From assembly GCA_019918135.1 (NCBI GenBank), contig WBZZ01002847.1, positions 62,001 through 126,000 on the forward strand: a DNA stretch of 64,000 nucleotides, read 5' to 3'. Position numbers and translations under genes: made by a program. Every line of letters starts with the position of its first letter. Position 1 is the first letter of the stretch. Shown here in pieces: positions 1 through 10,491 of this stretch. Under the pieces are notes generated by a model. That model saw only the letters and a program-made list of their open reading frames with translations, ran no database searches and had not been told where the DNA came from. Source of the stretch: Paulinella micropora. Taxonomy: Eukaryota > Cercozoa > Imbricatea > Euglyphida > Paulinellidae.

Positions 1-1120
1 CACCCCCCCCGGGGCCGACGGCAGCAGCACCAGCAGCATCAGCAGCAGTTGTGGCGCTGGCCTCCGTCGCCCCCCCCTGGTTGTCGGCCTTTTCCGGATG
101 GCTCGACAACCAGGACAGGCAAACGTCCAGCGGGGACGGACGAGCTTCTGCCTCTTCGGTCCAAGGTAGACCCGACTGCCGCGACAGCTCTGCGCACATT
201 TCCCAGGCCAGGGCCAGGCCCGGCGGGGGCGGCGGCACGGGAGGGGTGGGCGGACCAGCGCAGAGCAGAGGGGTCCTGCTGTGCCAGTGCAGCCATAGAG
301 GCACCCAAGCAGCTTGGGCGCGATTCAGGTGCACAAAGCGATCCCGCACCTGAGCCAGCCGGTGCAGTACGGTGTCCAGCAGCTTGGCGCGGTAGTCAGT
401 GACCTCTGCCGCTGCGCCGCCGACGACGACGGGCGGGTGCGCGGCTGCAGCGCCAGAACGGCACAGGTCTGCCAACAGTTGCCAAACAAGCTTCTCCCAG
501 TGGGCAGTGTCCAGCAAGGGAGCCGCACAGCTGCAAACCTCGTCCTGGCAACTCTCGCTGCTGGCCCACAACAACAGAGCCACTGACACTTTGTCGGGGC
601 CCCGGGGGCAGAGTGGGGCAGAGTGGCAGAGCGTCACGAGCGCACACGCCAGCTCGTGGTGACCGCTGCTCCAACGCTTTTCTTGCGGAGAATAAAAGCT
701 ACCTAGGCCGAGCAGACTACCTGCCAGCGCCGGCAGCTGCTGCGCTAGCTGGCTGCTTGCGCACCCCCCGGCCTCTACTGCCATTCGTAACCAACGCGCT
801 GACTCCACCGGCTCCAGCTCGGGACCTGCTACCGTCACACTGCGCCTAAAGCAGCCACTGCCGCTCGCTTCCTGTCCCACGGCGGCCTGCCGCGCACAAG
901 CAGAAGAGGCAGCAGCAGAAGAAGAAGAAAACACCAGGACTACCAGCTCTTGGCTGTTGCACAAGGCGTGGCGCGACGATCCAAGCACATACGACCGTTG
1001 CCGCTCAACAGTTAAGCCCAGGGAGGCCCATTCTGTCCGCACCCGAGCAAGTTCGCGTCCCGACTCCGCCACTGTCCATCGCTGCTCTTCCACCCCGCAA
1101 CAAATATAAAGTCTAGCCAT
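1..1120 (-). CDS. Unknown Trp/Leu-rich protein, N-terminal part (runs off left edge)
   Basis: An ATG at 1118-1120 opens a frame with no stop for about 373 codons down to the window edge, so the gene continues outside. The protein starts MARLYICCGVEEQRW and is rich in Trp, Leu, Ala and Cys. It has a Ser/Ala run near residues 77-88 and a Pro-rich patch near residue 300. No signal peptide, membrane segment or known domain was recognised. Its composition (short helices with many Trp) recalls the gene split by the transposon at 10492-23861, but no clear homology was seen. It is divergently arranged with the kinase-like gene at 1351. The long frame and codon-like GC pattern make it very likely real; the function is unknown. 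Confidence 0.7.
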   Translation of the reverse strand, partial: MARLYICCGVEEQRWTVAESGRELARVRTEWASLGLTVERQRSYVLGSSRHALCNSQELVVLVFSSSSAAASSACARQAAVGQEASGSGCFRRSVTVAGPELEPVESARWLRMAVEAGGCASSQLAQQLPALAGSLLGLGSFYSPQEKRWSSGHHELACALVTLCHSAPLCPRGPDKVSVALLLWASSESCQDEVCSCAAPLLDTAHWEKLVWQLLADLCRSGAAAAHPPVVVGGAAAEVTDYRAKLLDTVLHRLAQVRDRFVHLNRAQAAWVPLWLHWHSRTPLLCAGPPTPPVPPPPPGLALAWEMCAELSRQSGLPWTEEAEARPSPLDVCLSWLSSHPEKADNQGGATEASATTAADAAGAAAVGPGGG

Positions 1121-1350
1121 GCGCTTTGTCGCCCTCCCCCCCCCCTCCTCTCCCCCTTTTCTGTTCCGCCCTTTCAGGGCGGAAGAGGAGCAAAAAGTGA
1201 CGAAGTGGTAGGGGGGGGGGGGTGCCGCGCAGGGCGCAACACACAGAACAAAAAGTTTCTGGGGAGAGGAGGGGGAGGGAGGGGCGCGGTGTGGGGGGGG
1301 GGGGAGGGGTCGTAGCCTTTCCCGTGCCTCCTTCACCTTAAGAAAAAAAA
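1121..1350. promoter_or_regulatory. Divergent intergenic spacer
   Basis: About 230 bases separate two genes that start back to back, so promoters for both must lie here or just inside the genes. The spacer is dominated by C-runs and G-runs (around 1138-1150, 1210-1222, 1290-1305) with a short adenine run right before the kinase ATG. No convincing TATA element was found. Confidence 0.4.
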
Positions 1351-2814
1351 ATGCAGGGTAAGCGTCGGAAGACCAAGCCAACTCCGGCTAATCCCTGCCA
1401 GAGGTGGGGCCCTGATTTAGAAAAAGCCTTGTTCGGGAACCAGCAGCAAAAGAAAAAGCACACGGGCCATGCAGAGTTCACAGCTCTAAGACAAAAAGGT
1501 GCTAGCGAACAGAACGTAAATTTTAGCCCCAGCGGCTTTGTAGCACGTCTGCCCGTAGTACGCAACCAGTACCTGGACGAAAAGCTGTCGCAGCTGCGCA
1601 TCGAAATTGACAGGTTCCTGCCTGACAGCGTGCTCATCAGAGAAGTTCCACCCAGCGCGTGGGAAGGTGCAGTCGTTTTGCAGTCAGAAACACGCAGGGT
1701 TCTGCGTGTAGGTCAGGGGCTAGTGTGCAAGGAGGTACCGACCGGCGGAGCCAACAATGTAGTCGTCGAGGCTGCTATGCAGGCACGCCTGCACAAGCTA
1801 ACGGACGGCGTTGTGCCGCCCGTCCTAGGCTTGCTTTGGTCCGAAAGCAGCTCCCGCGCGGGCGGAAGCTACTGGCTCTGCATGCCGGACATGGGCGTGC
1901 CGCTGACTCGTAACAAGCTCCGGCTGCAAGAACTCGAGACAAAACCTGGCCTGGTGCAGACACTGTGGCAAGCCCAGCACGAAGTTGCCGCGTCTCTGCG
2001 CAGCATAAATTGCATTCTGAGCGACTGGGGCCTCCAGAACCTCTTGTGGGATGGCCACAGCTGCCACCGCATTGATTTTGACAACAGCAACATGGTCTTG
2101 CTGGGGCTAGTGGACGTCCCGGACCCGCGGGCAGCAAGTGCCAAACCCGGGGTTCGCGGCGACGGCCATGCGCGCCGAGGTCCCGCGGTGGGAGACGTGG
2201 TGGACTTTTTAAATCAATTTACTGCCTGGTGCCAGACGTGGGCCTGCTTTAATTACGGGAAGCATCTGCACGCCATATTCCCTACTCTGAGCGGGGCGGA
2301 GATCGCCGCCCCCTTCCGCGAGACGGTGCTGGGGGCCCCGGAACTCGTCAGAAGTTGGAGTGCCCGTCTAGAAGCAGACTTGATTTTACAGAATCAGAAG
2401 GGGCCTTTCTTCTACTCATTTGCCTACTTGACGAGGTGCGGGCTTGCTTGGCCCTCCGGCGACGGCAATTCCTCCACCACGGCCTTGCTGCAAGCGGGGT
2501 TGCTGGTCAAACAGGGGACAGACCCCAGCAAGCTTGTGCTGGCAGATTCCGACGAGGCTCTGCCTGCCAAGCTGGTGAAAACAATTTCGCGGCTCGCCGG
2601 GCCCGGCGACCCAAGAACACTGCGCCACGCTCGGCTTTGCTCTCTGGTGACGGAATTTACGAAACTCATGCTTAGGACAATACTAGAGCCCAGCCCCAGC
2701 CCGCTGGTGCGGGCTGGAAAGAAACACCATACCCGCGGGCTGGCAAAGAAAAGCGAACTGCGCAGAGCCGCGTTGCAAAGCCAGAGTTCCTCGGCGCTCA
2801 GCGCCGGCGAATAG
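1351..2814 (+). CDS. Protein kinase-like protein
   Basis: An ATG preceded by an adenine run opens a 487-residue frame. The order of motifs fits a kinase fold: a lysine in LVCKEV (about K127) where the ATP-binding lysine is expected, a glutamate about 13 residues on (E140), a hinge-like YWLCMPDMG (174-182), a catalytic-loop-like SDWGLQN (224-230, Asp and Asn correctly spaced), and IDFDN (241-245) in place of the usual DFG. The C-terminal half is helical and unrecognised. The tail is basic and overlaps a copy of the GC-rich palindromic mini-repeat (2690-2735). Large DNA viruses often encode divergent kinases that act in virions or on host proteins; the substrate cannot be told. An atypical family such as RIO or a viral pseudokinase is possible. 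An AATAAA signal follows the stop. Confidence 0.65.
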   Translation: MQGKRRKTKPTPANPCQRWGPDLEKALFGNQQQKKKHTGHAEFTALRQKGASEQNVNFSPSGFVARLPVVRNQYLDEKLSQLRIEIDRFLPDSVLIREVPPSAWEGAVVLQSETRRVLRVGQGLVCKEVPTGGANNVVVEAAMQARLHKLTDGVVPPVLGLLWSESSSRAGGSYWLCMPDMGVPLTRNKLRLQELETKPGLVQTLWQAQHEVAASLRSINCILSDWGLQNLLWDGHSCHRIDFDNSNMVLLGLVDVPDPRAASAKPGVRGDGHARRGPAVGDVVDFLNQFTAWCQTWACFNYGKHLHAIFPTLSGAEIAAPFRETVLGAPELVRSWSARLEADLILQNQKGPFFYSFAYLTRCGLAWPSGDGNSSTTALLQAGLLVKQGTDPSKLVLADSDEALPAKLVKTISRLAGPGDPRTLRHARLCSLVTEFTKLMLRTILEPSPSPLVRAGKKHHTRGLAKKSELRRAALQSQSSSALSAGE

Positions 2815-2937
2815 TCCAGCGTGGTCACGACACGATTGGTGAGGAGCCCGGGGGCCTTCCTCTTCCGGCGCTTTTCTCTTTTTTTGTTCTAACAGCATTC
2901 GTTCCTGGCCGCGGCTTTTCTTTTGCTTTTTTGGTTT

Positions 2938-2943
2938 AATAAA
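2938..2943 (+). terminator. AATAAA polyadenylation signal of kinase-like gene
   Basis: A canonical AATAAA lies 124 bases after the stop of the kinase-like gene, in an AT-rich stretch that contrasts with the GC-rich surroundings. The neighbouring gene converges on it from the right. Confidence 0.55.
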
Positions 2944-3020
2944 GAACAGCTCCTGCAATTTCTGAAATTTCTTTGTCTGAATTATTTTATCTCCTTTCCC
3001 AATCAATCAATCACTTGTGT

Positions 3021-6000
3021 TTATTCACTTTTAGCCAAGGAGCTAACCTGTCTTCGTCCTTTGCTAGAGAACGAGGCCCTAAACTGCGATCTGGAAGCTC
3101 TTTTTGCAATAAGTGGAACTTCTTGCTGTGTACTAGAGTGTGTCTTGTTGCAGCAGTTACAACAACAACATCCTGCAGAGAGATAGCCGAACCACCAGAG
3201 TGCGAGCAGCAGGTGTGCCACGAGGTAGAGCACGAGGGTAACGGCGAGGCCAATTTTGGCTGCCTTGTTGGAAGCGAACTTGCCATTGATATAGTCTGTG
3301 CATCTATTGATCTGGCCAGTGGTTGTTCGCACTTCTGTGTCGTTCATGGCCTCCCGGGCCGACAAGGTGAAGTTAGCGAAGCATTGCAGGGAAGCCTGGC
3401 TTTGTGAGAGCATGATCTCCCGGATAGACAGGAGCTTCTTGTCGGTACCGTTCCGGATCTCTTTCAGTTCGGGTTCGTCTAGGCGTCGATTTACGCTTTG
3501 GATTGACGTTTGGACCTCCGCTGTGTAGTTTTTGATTTCGGAGTCAAGATCTTGGAATTCATCTTTCAACTGGGCGAGGGTGGGGTCTTTGCCGCCCGCG
3601 TGGCTGGCGCCCGGCGAAACGGCGGTTGCGTGCACGGTGTCGACGAAGCTGTCGAGCGCCACGCTGGCTTGGCCTGGATCGCTGAGGGGAGCTGAGCTAA
3701 GCTGCACGTCGCTTGAGAGGGTGAGGCGGCGCCGCGGCGTGAGAGAACCCGCATTGTCGGTCCGGTTGCTAGCCGTCGCGTTAACGGCCCATTCGCCGTT
3801 GAATGTGCTGCGCGTGATCCATTTGGCATACTTAGCGACCGCGGCCTCTACGGTCTGGAGCCATTCTTCGTGCAGGCGTAGGGCCTCCGCGGTGGTGGCC
3901 GCGGCCTGCGCTAGTAGCAGACCCTGCTGGTCGCTGTACACGGCGTCCAGGACCGTCTGCTCTTGTAGTGGGGCGGCGCTGGTGGCGCCGAGCGCGTTCC
4001 AGACGAAGCAGAGCGTGTTGCCCTCGGCGGGGTACATGCGTATGCCGACCGGCGTGAAGACGGCGACGGCGGCGACAGTGGCGGCACGCCAGAGATTCTT
4101 GGTTAGCCCGGTAGGCGGGAGCATTTGCCAGACGGGCGCGGACGTCGTGCCGTTCGGCCAGGGCGGGGGTGTGAGCTCTAGCCGCCAGGTCCGCCCGACG
4201 AGAGCGGGCGGGAGTAGGTACTGCAGTGTCAGGTCGCGGGTGCCGGGCAGCAAGACCTGCACGTCGGTAGGGCATTCCAGGCGTACGGAGGTGCCGGTGC
4301 CGGTGCCGTTGCCGTTGCCGGCGTTGCCGGCGCCGCCGCCGGCAGGGCTGCCGTTGCCGCCTCCGAGCTGCTGCGCCAGGGCGGAGCCAGACTCGGGTAC
4401 GCGCAGCTGGGCGGTGACGCGGCCAGCCCCAGAGGCGGCCCGCCAGGTACCCGAATCGGTGCGTTAGCCAGCAGCTCGGCGGCGGCACCGGCGCCGGCAG
4501 CCACCGAGCCCCCCCCGAGAGCGGGCTGTAGGATCATTTCAAAGTTTTCTAAGACTTGGCAGACCCGGCCCTGGGGTACGGCGGGCGTGCGTGCGCAGAA
4601 GACCCGGCGCCCGCCCTGGGAGCTAACAGCATAGACAGGGCGCACGAGGTCCCCGGGGCTGGTGACCGCGCGGCGGGGGTCGAAGTCCTCGTGCGAGGGT
4701 CGGGTGTGCAGCAGCGAGCCATGCTCGTAGCGGTAGAAGTCCTCGAAGCGGAACATGCCCCAGGTGCCGTCCCGGCGGTACGCGGTCTGCGAGTACACTC
4801 GCGAACCCAGCGCGCTCTCGTCGTCGTCGTCGCCGCCGCCACCCTCGGCCGACGGCGGGCTGGCGCCTTCCGGGCCTATGGGCAGGCGTACTGTGTTAAG
4901 GCACGTGCCGCCGGCGCTGCGTGAGGCCCGCTGGAAAGCGGAGCGGCCGGCGCAGATGTCGGTTGGATCCACGTCCACCAGGTAGCGCCCCGTGGCGGCG
5001 GGGTTCGGCGCGGCGCAGCCTCCCTCCAAGGCGCAGACGGGCTCGCCCGCCCAGTACCAGCCGTTGTCGAGGGTGCCCAACAAGAGTTCTTCGCCGGGGA
5101 CCTCGTAGTCGATTAGGGCCCAAGAGGTTTGGGTTTCCAGCGCGCGCTGGAGCTCGTCGAGCTCGGCGGCCGCCTTGCCCTGGAGCTCGGGAGAGTCTCG
5201 GTCAAGTTCGATTTGCCAGTTGATGGCTGGTTCCGTGCGTACGGGCTCCACGCGCAGCAGGCGCAGCGCCGTTCCCGTGTGCGCCAGCCAGCTGGTGCGG
5301 TAGCAGTTGATAAGATCGGAGGGCGTCTGCTGGCCGGACAGCAGCTTGGCCTCCTCGTCGTCGAGGGCTGGGCGGACAGCCCCGCCGAGCTCGCTCGCCT
5401 CCTCCACGAGCGCGAGGGTCTGTGCCACCGCGTTAGCACCCTGCAGCTGCTGCGCCGCCGTCGTCGTTGCTGGGGCGGCGCCGGGCTCGGCGGCCGCAGT
5501 AGCAGCTGGGGAGGTGGCATTGCTGGTGGCGAGGAGTGCCGAGGGGGTGGTGGTGGACCACAGAGAGGGCTGTTGCGCCAAGTACGCGGCGATGCTCTCA
5601 GGAGGGGGCGGGCTGCGCTGGCTGAACTCGGTGCGCATGCCGAGGGGCGGCAGCATCCCCTTCGGTGGCATAGAGAAACTCTGCGACCAGCGGCGAGTTG
5701 GCCAACGTCTTGAGGGCTAGGGCCCACTGGCGCTGTAGCACTAGGGTGATCGAGTACGGCGTCAGGAGCCAATCGCGCTCCGTGCTGCTGGCCTTGTCCC
5801 AACCCTCCGGGACCCGACCGTTTTGGTACAGCACCCCCGCCGCCCCCAGCGTGAGGTACTGCTCGGGCGCCGCCTGCAGCTGTTGGGTCAGGCGCGCGAA
5901 CACGCGGGCCGTGCGGATGTTGCTGTCGCACACCAGCGTTTCCCGCAGCTGCTGGAACTGCAGCGCCTCCTGGGAGTTGGAGCGCAGGGCGTCCTCGGAG

Positions 6001-9000
6001 GTGATCACGGCGGCCCGGTTCCAGTAGCCGTAGGCCGCACCTCCCTGGGCCGAGCTCGTGCGACCAGTCAGTACGGGGCGCAGGCTCCAGCGGAGCAGGG
6101 CGGCGCTAGCTAGGGGGGCGGCGTCCCCCCAGAGCGCCTCCGGCCCCCAGGCAGAGCGCCGTCAGGAGGCCGCGGACGGCGTCGCCCCCGGCCAGGTCGA
6201 GCCCCACGGCAGCGGTGTCGGCGTCTTCGGCAGTCTCCAGCTCGGGGCGGGGTCGGTGCCCGGCTGCCTGTTCTGTTGGGCCCAGCTGTACAGCGTTGCC
6301 TCGCGCAGGACCGGCAGCCGCTTGGCCGAGCTCCAGACGGCGCCAGCTGTTGGCGAGGCGGGGGGCTGGACGCTGGATGGCACGCAGAAGCTCCCGACGT
6401 CGCCGGCCTCGCCCAGGGCAGCTCGGCGGCGCCCTGCTGTAACCAGGTCGTGTTGTGGAAGTAGCGCGCGCTGGCCCCCTCGACGCCGCCCGAGGGGTGG
6501 CGAGCTGGCAGCGCCGGGCGCTGACGCGCAGGCGGCAGCCCGCGCAGCGCAGCTGCTGCGACAGCGAGCCCAGGCGGCAGCTGGGTTTCCCCCAGGCATT
6601 CATGACCAGGTCTTCCTTGAAGCCCATGGTGTTGAGCCCCTCCTGGACCCAGCGCAAGTCGCAGAGCTGCAGCAGCCGCAGCTGGTAGACCCACACCTGC
6701 CCCGAACCATGGAGCAGCGCATGCCACAGGCGTGCTTCGTGGGCCGGCGCGGTCGCAGAGGCGCCCGACAGCGCGCGCGGCACGACGCCGAACTCCTGCG
6801 CCTGCCCCGGCGGCGCGCCGTAGGGCGTGCTGGGCAAAAAGGGTTGCTCCCCGGCGAGACGGAGCGAAAGCTCCTCCTGCACGTCGTGCACGTGCGCGAC
6901 GTAGCGCTGCCGCCCGTACAACAACTCGCGCGCCAGCGCTGCTATCTTGCTGCTGCTGGCGGCGGACTTGCCCATCACGTTGGCAAAGTCCTCCATCAGC
7001 CCGCGGGTGACGTAGAGCGCGTCCTGGACGGCGCCCGCCAGCCCGCGCAGCTCCGCGACGGCCCGGTCGGTGGAGGAGTCCAGCTGCTCAATCAACCCGC
7101 CCACGCGCTGCAGCTCGCGTTCCAGGCCGGCGAACTGGCTGGCGACTGCCTCGCGCTGCGTGTCAAAGTCCTTGGTGTGGCGCTGTACGCTGCTGGACAG
7201 GTCCGTCAGCCTTTCCTGCATGTTGGCGAGGGCGGCCATGCGCACGCTGCCCAGCCAGCCCTCTAGGTCCTCGGCCAAGCCCAACCCCTTGAGTTGCAGG
7301 GCCAGGTTCTCCCGCTGCTTGGTCGCGATGGCCACGATCCCGTCGGAGCCGCTCCCCATCACCTCGGACACAAAGTTCTCCAGCGCCGCGGCGTTGGCGG
7401 ACACGTCCAGCGCGGCCTTGGCCACCGTGAGGCGCAGCGTCTCGGTGCTCTCGGACACTGCGTAGTTGGGCTTGCACCGTGTCTGGTAACTGATGCCCGA
7501 CTTGCTCTTGTAGCCTGGCTCTATGACAGTACCCCCCATGCCTATGTCGTAGGACTCCTTGCTCAGGAAGCCGCGGTTGAAGGGGGGCAGGCGCGTGGGG
7601 TTCGTGGAGTCAGGGTGGCGGCAGGTGGCGCCCTCGACAGCCTGACCTCCCCCGCCGCCGCAGCGTTGGCGTAGCAGCGCTCTACCAGCGCTATCCACCG
7701 GAAGTACTCGACCCCCCGTCGGGATATTGGGAGGCGGGCTGCGACAGCTGGCAGGGGGAGCCGCGCACGGCGGCGCACTGCAGCTGGCCGCTGCTAGGCT
7801 GATGGGGGTTGTGTAGTCGGGGGCCGGCTGGCACAGCTGGCGGGCCTCGCTGCAGTCGAAGCCCAGCGCCTCCAGAGACTTGATCTGGCCTTCGGTGTAC
7901 AGCATGAGCGCCTTGAGCTCAGCGCCCGAGGATTTGGCGACGTTGCCGAGCGCGTTCATAAAGGACGTGTTGCACCTGTCTTCCAGGGCGGCGGGCGCCT
8001 GGCGCAGCTCGGCGTGCATGGAAGCAAAGTCCAGCAGCGGCGTGCAGTAGCTGTGTCCACGGTTGCGCACGCAGGCCTGGACCTGCCCGTGGGTACGGAG
8101 CAGCCCGTGGTCGGGGCCCGGGCGGGGGTCCAGGCGCTCCCAGGGGTTCACGGGGCAGCCACGGAGCCCTCGTTGGTCGACTCAGCGCAGGGACACTCGG
8201 CGCCCTTGAGCCAGCCCGGGCTGCCGGGGTCGCCCGCCGAGCGAAACCAAAACTGGCTTGCGGCCAGCTTGCCGTCCGTGCAGAAATAGCGGCGGAACTG
8301 TTCCAGCTCGCTCTCCTGGGTGTGCTGCGGCTCGATGAACCCGCCGCCATCTTCGTCCAGCAGCAGCCACAGGCTGTCGAGCAGGTCGGCGCGCAGGCCC
8401 GCGGCGCTCCCCCCGAGCATTCGGCGGCCAGCTTGGCCGATTCGGCGTTGTCCGCGGCCAGGCCGCAGTAGAGCTCGCGCTCGCTCCGGCTCTCACAGGC
8501 GCTGCTGTTCCAGCGGTGGCTGGCGCCGGGGCGAAGGAACACCCGCGCGGGATGCAGGAGAAAGCCTCCTGTGTGTCCCGCGCGTTGTCGGAGCCCGGGG
8601 TGAATTTGCAGCGGTTATCGCTGGCAAAGACTCGCGGGTATAGCGCGTCGGGCCCCGGCTGCGACGACTCCGTCGTCCCCCGGCAGGCCTCGCTCTCCTT
8701 GCGCGCCTCGTACGGCTGAGACTGCGCCAGCGGGCGACAAGGGGGGTCCCACTGCCACTGGAGCGGGTAGCCCCGTCGTGCTGGAGGCAGCTGGTGCTTC
8801 GCGGTCACCAGGTCCACCCCGCGGGCTGCTGCCTACGTTGTCGTCGTACTGAGGGGCAAGGCGTGCCTTTTGCAGCCAGGCGTACATGGCAGTGGCGGTC
8901 AGGACGCTCCTCAGCGGGCCGGGATCCAGGGGTGCCGGCTGGGGCGCGTTGGCGTCGCCCCCGAATACCACGCGGCTGATGTCGAGCACATAGCTCGGCA

Positions 9001-10252
9001 CCTGCCGGGCCAAAACCAGCTGTTCCCAGTATTGGCTCTGGGCGGCCGCGCACGCCTGCCGCCCGTCCACGGGCGTCCAGCCTACCAGCTGTCTGCTCTT
9101 GTCGTTTTGCAGGAACTCGTTCCACATATTGTCTGTCTGTTTGTCGTCGGGCTCGACCTTTTGTTTACCGTCTTTTCCTTTCTGAATGGCTAGCCAGATC
9201 CCACTAACCAGGGCGCTGAGGCCCGCCCCAATTGCGAATGCGTTCCCGATTATCGGCATAGCTAACGCCGTACCCCCCATGATTGCCAGCGAGGCAGCAA
9301 GCGCCGTTTCCAATTTCTTGGTCCTCTCGCTGTCCCCGGGGGTTTCGGCCGGGATAAACGACGTTCTGTACGCCGTGGCCAAGCGAATCCGCGCTTGCGT
9401 TTGGTGCAGCTCCAGCGCCCGGCGCTGATGCACAGCGAGCCCCACAAACCCGCCCCGGCCTCCGTCGCCTAGGCTACAGAGCAAAGGTGCTAGACAACGG
9501 CGGCTGTAGTTGAGCTCGTGCAGAAAGAGCTTGGTCAGCTTAGCGCCCCGGATCAGAGTCTGCTCGTAGTCGTAGACGCTCGCCTCCATGTAACTCTTCT
9601 GGTAGTCCCGCAGAACCTGCGGGTGGTAATGTTGCATGCTTGCACAATCCGCCGGGACGCCCCCGCACAGGGGGGGCGCGGGGGAGAGCCCGGCGCTGCC
9701 TGCGGGCGTGGCTTGCTGGGGGGGCGGCACTGTCTGTTGCAACAGGGCCCGGCGGGGCATCCCGCCGCCAGAGCTGCCGGGCGAGTTCCAGTCGTGAGCC
9801 AGCAGTTCCCCCAAGGCCTGACTAAGGGTGGCATCAGCTCCCGCTGTTTTGCCATACAGGGAGCCCACCTGGCTGCCCCCTGTCACAAGCGCTTGGTTGG
9901 CCACGTCGCCCTCGCACGAGATGTGCTCGTGCAACTTGAGCTGCAAGGGTAGGTACTCGAGCGGGCGGAGTAGCGTCTCGTGGAAGACGCCGTTACAACT
10001 GATCTTGACGGGGACACGTCTGCCTCCGGTCAGGTTTAGCAACAACCTGATCTCGTCGGGGGCATTGGCAAAGGGGCGTTGGCAGAGTTCAAAGTCTAGG
10101 GTCAGCAGATGTTCTGTGACGGCCTCGCCCAGCCCATACTCGTCGTTCCGCTGTACCGAATCGGTCACGACGCTGCGCAGCGTGGCGGCCCTGACCTTGA
10201 CTGCGCAGCCCGCTATCATGCAGGCTGCGATCAGTAGCTTATATGCCCACAT
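3021..10252 (-). pseudogene. Broken locus for a very large secreted/membrane protein (viral fossil part)
   Basis: Minus-strand coding character runs almost without pause from an ATG at 10252 to a stop at 3021, but not in one frame; I estimate about seven breaks. The 5' part begins MWAYKLLIAACMIAGCAVKV, a good signal peptide, and contains a long hydrophobic stretch with Gly/Ala near 9200-9330. The middle has heptad-like helical regions and many cysteines. The 3' part holds a strong membrane segment followed by a GCCCCNCCNK-type cysteine cluster and a short basic tail, as in palmitoylated viral envelope proteins. One huge surface protein or two to three adjacent ones would both fit. No family was recognised. 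It converges on the kinase-like gene and diverges from the gene at 10492. Either decay or assembly errors in the GC-rich runs could explain the state. Confidence 0.5.
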
Positions 10253-10491
10253 TTGTCTCTCTCTCCCCTTTCTTTTAACAAAAAAAAAAATCTAGTTTTG
10301 GTTTTTTTTACAGCCAAGGGAAGGGGGAGGGGGGCAGCGTTGTCCCGCTCTCTCCCGTCCCCTCCCGCTCTCTCTCTCCCCCCCTCCCCCTTCCCCCCTC
10401 CCCTCCCCTCTCCTTTCCTCCCTTGCTTACACTGCCTTGCAGGTCTCTGAAGACAAAAACGAAAGAGGGAGGGGGAGGAACAAGTGCGACG
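10253..10491. promoter_or_regulatory. Divergent spacer with purine then pyrimidine tract
   Basis: The spacer between two divergent genes holds an adenine run next to the minus-strand start, a purine-rich block (10315-10340) and a long C/T tract (10345-10430). On one strand the two blocks could pair as a long imperfect hairpin. Promoters for both genes should lie here; no clear TATA box was seen. Confidence 0.35.

Noticed and set aside
3298-9952. Long plus-strand open frames opposite the 3021-10252 locus
   Set aside because: They mirror the GC-rich third-position bias of the minus-strand coding and lack signal, domain or start context; the minus strand has the signal peptide and membrane segment.
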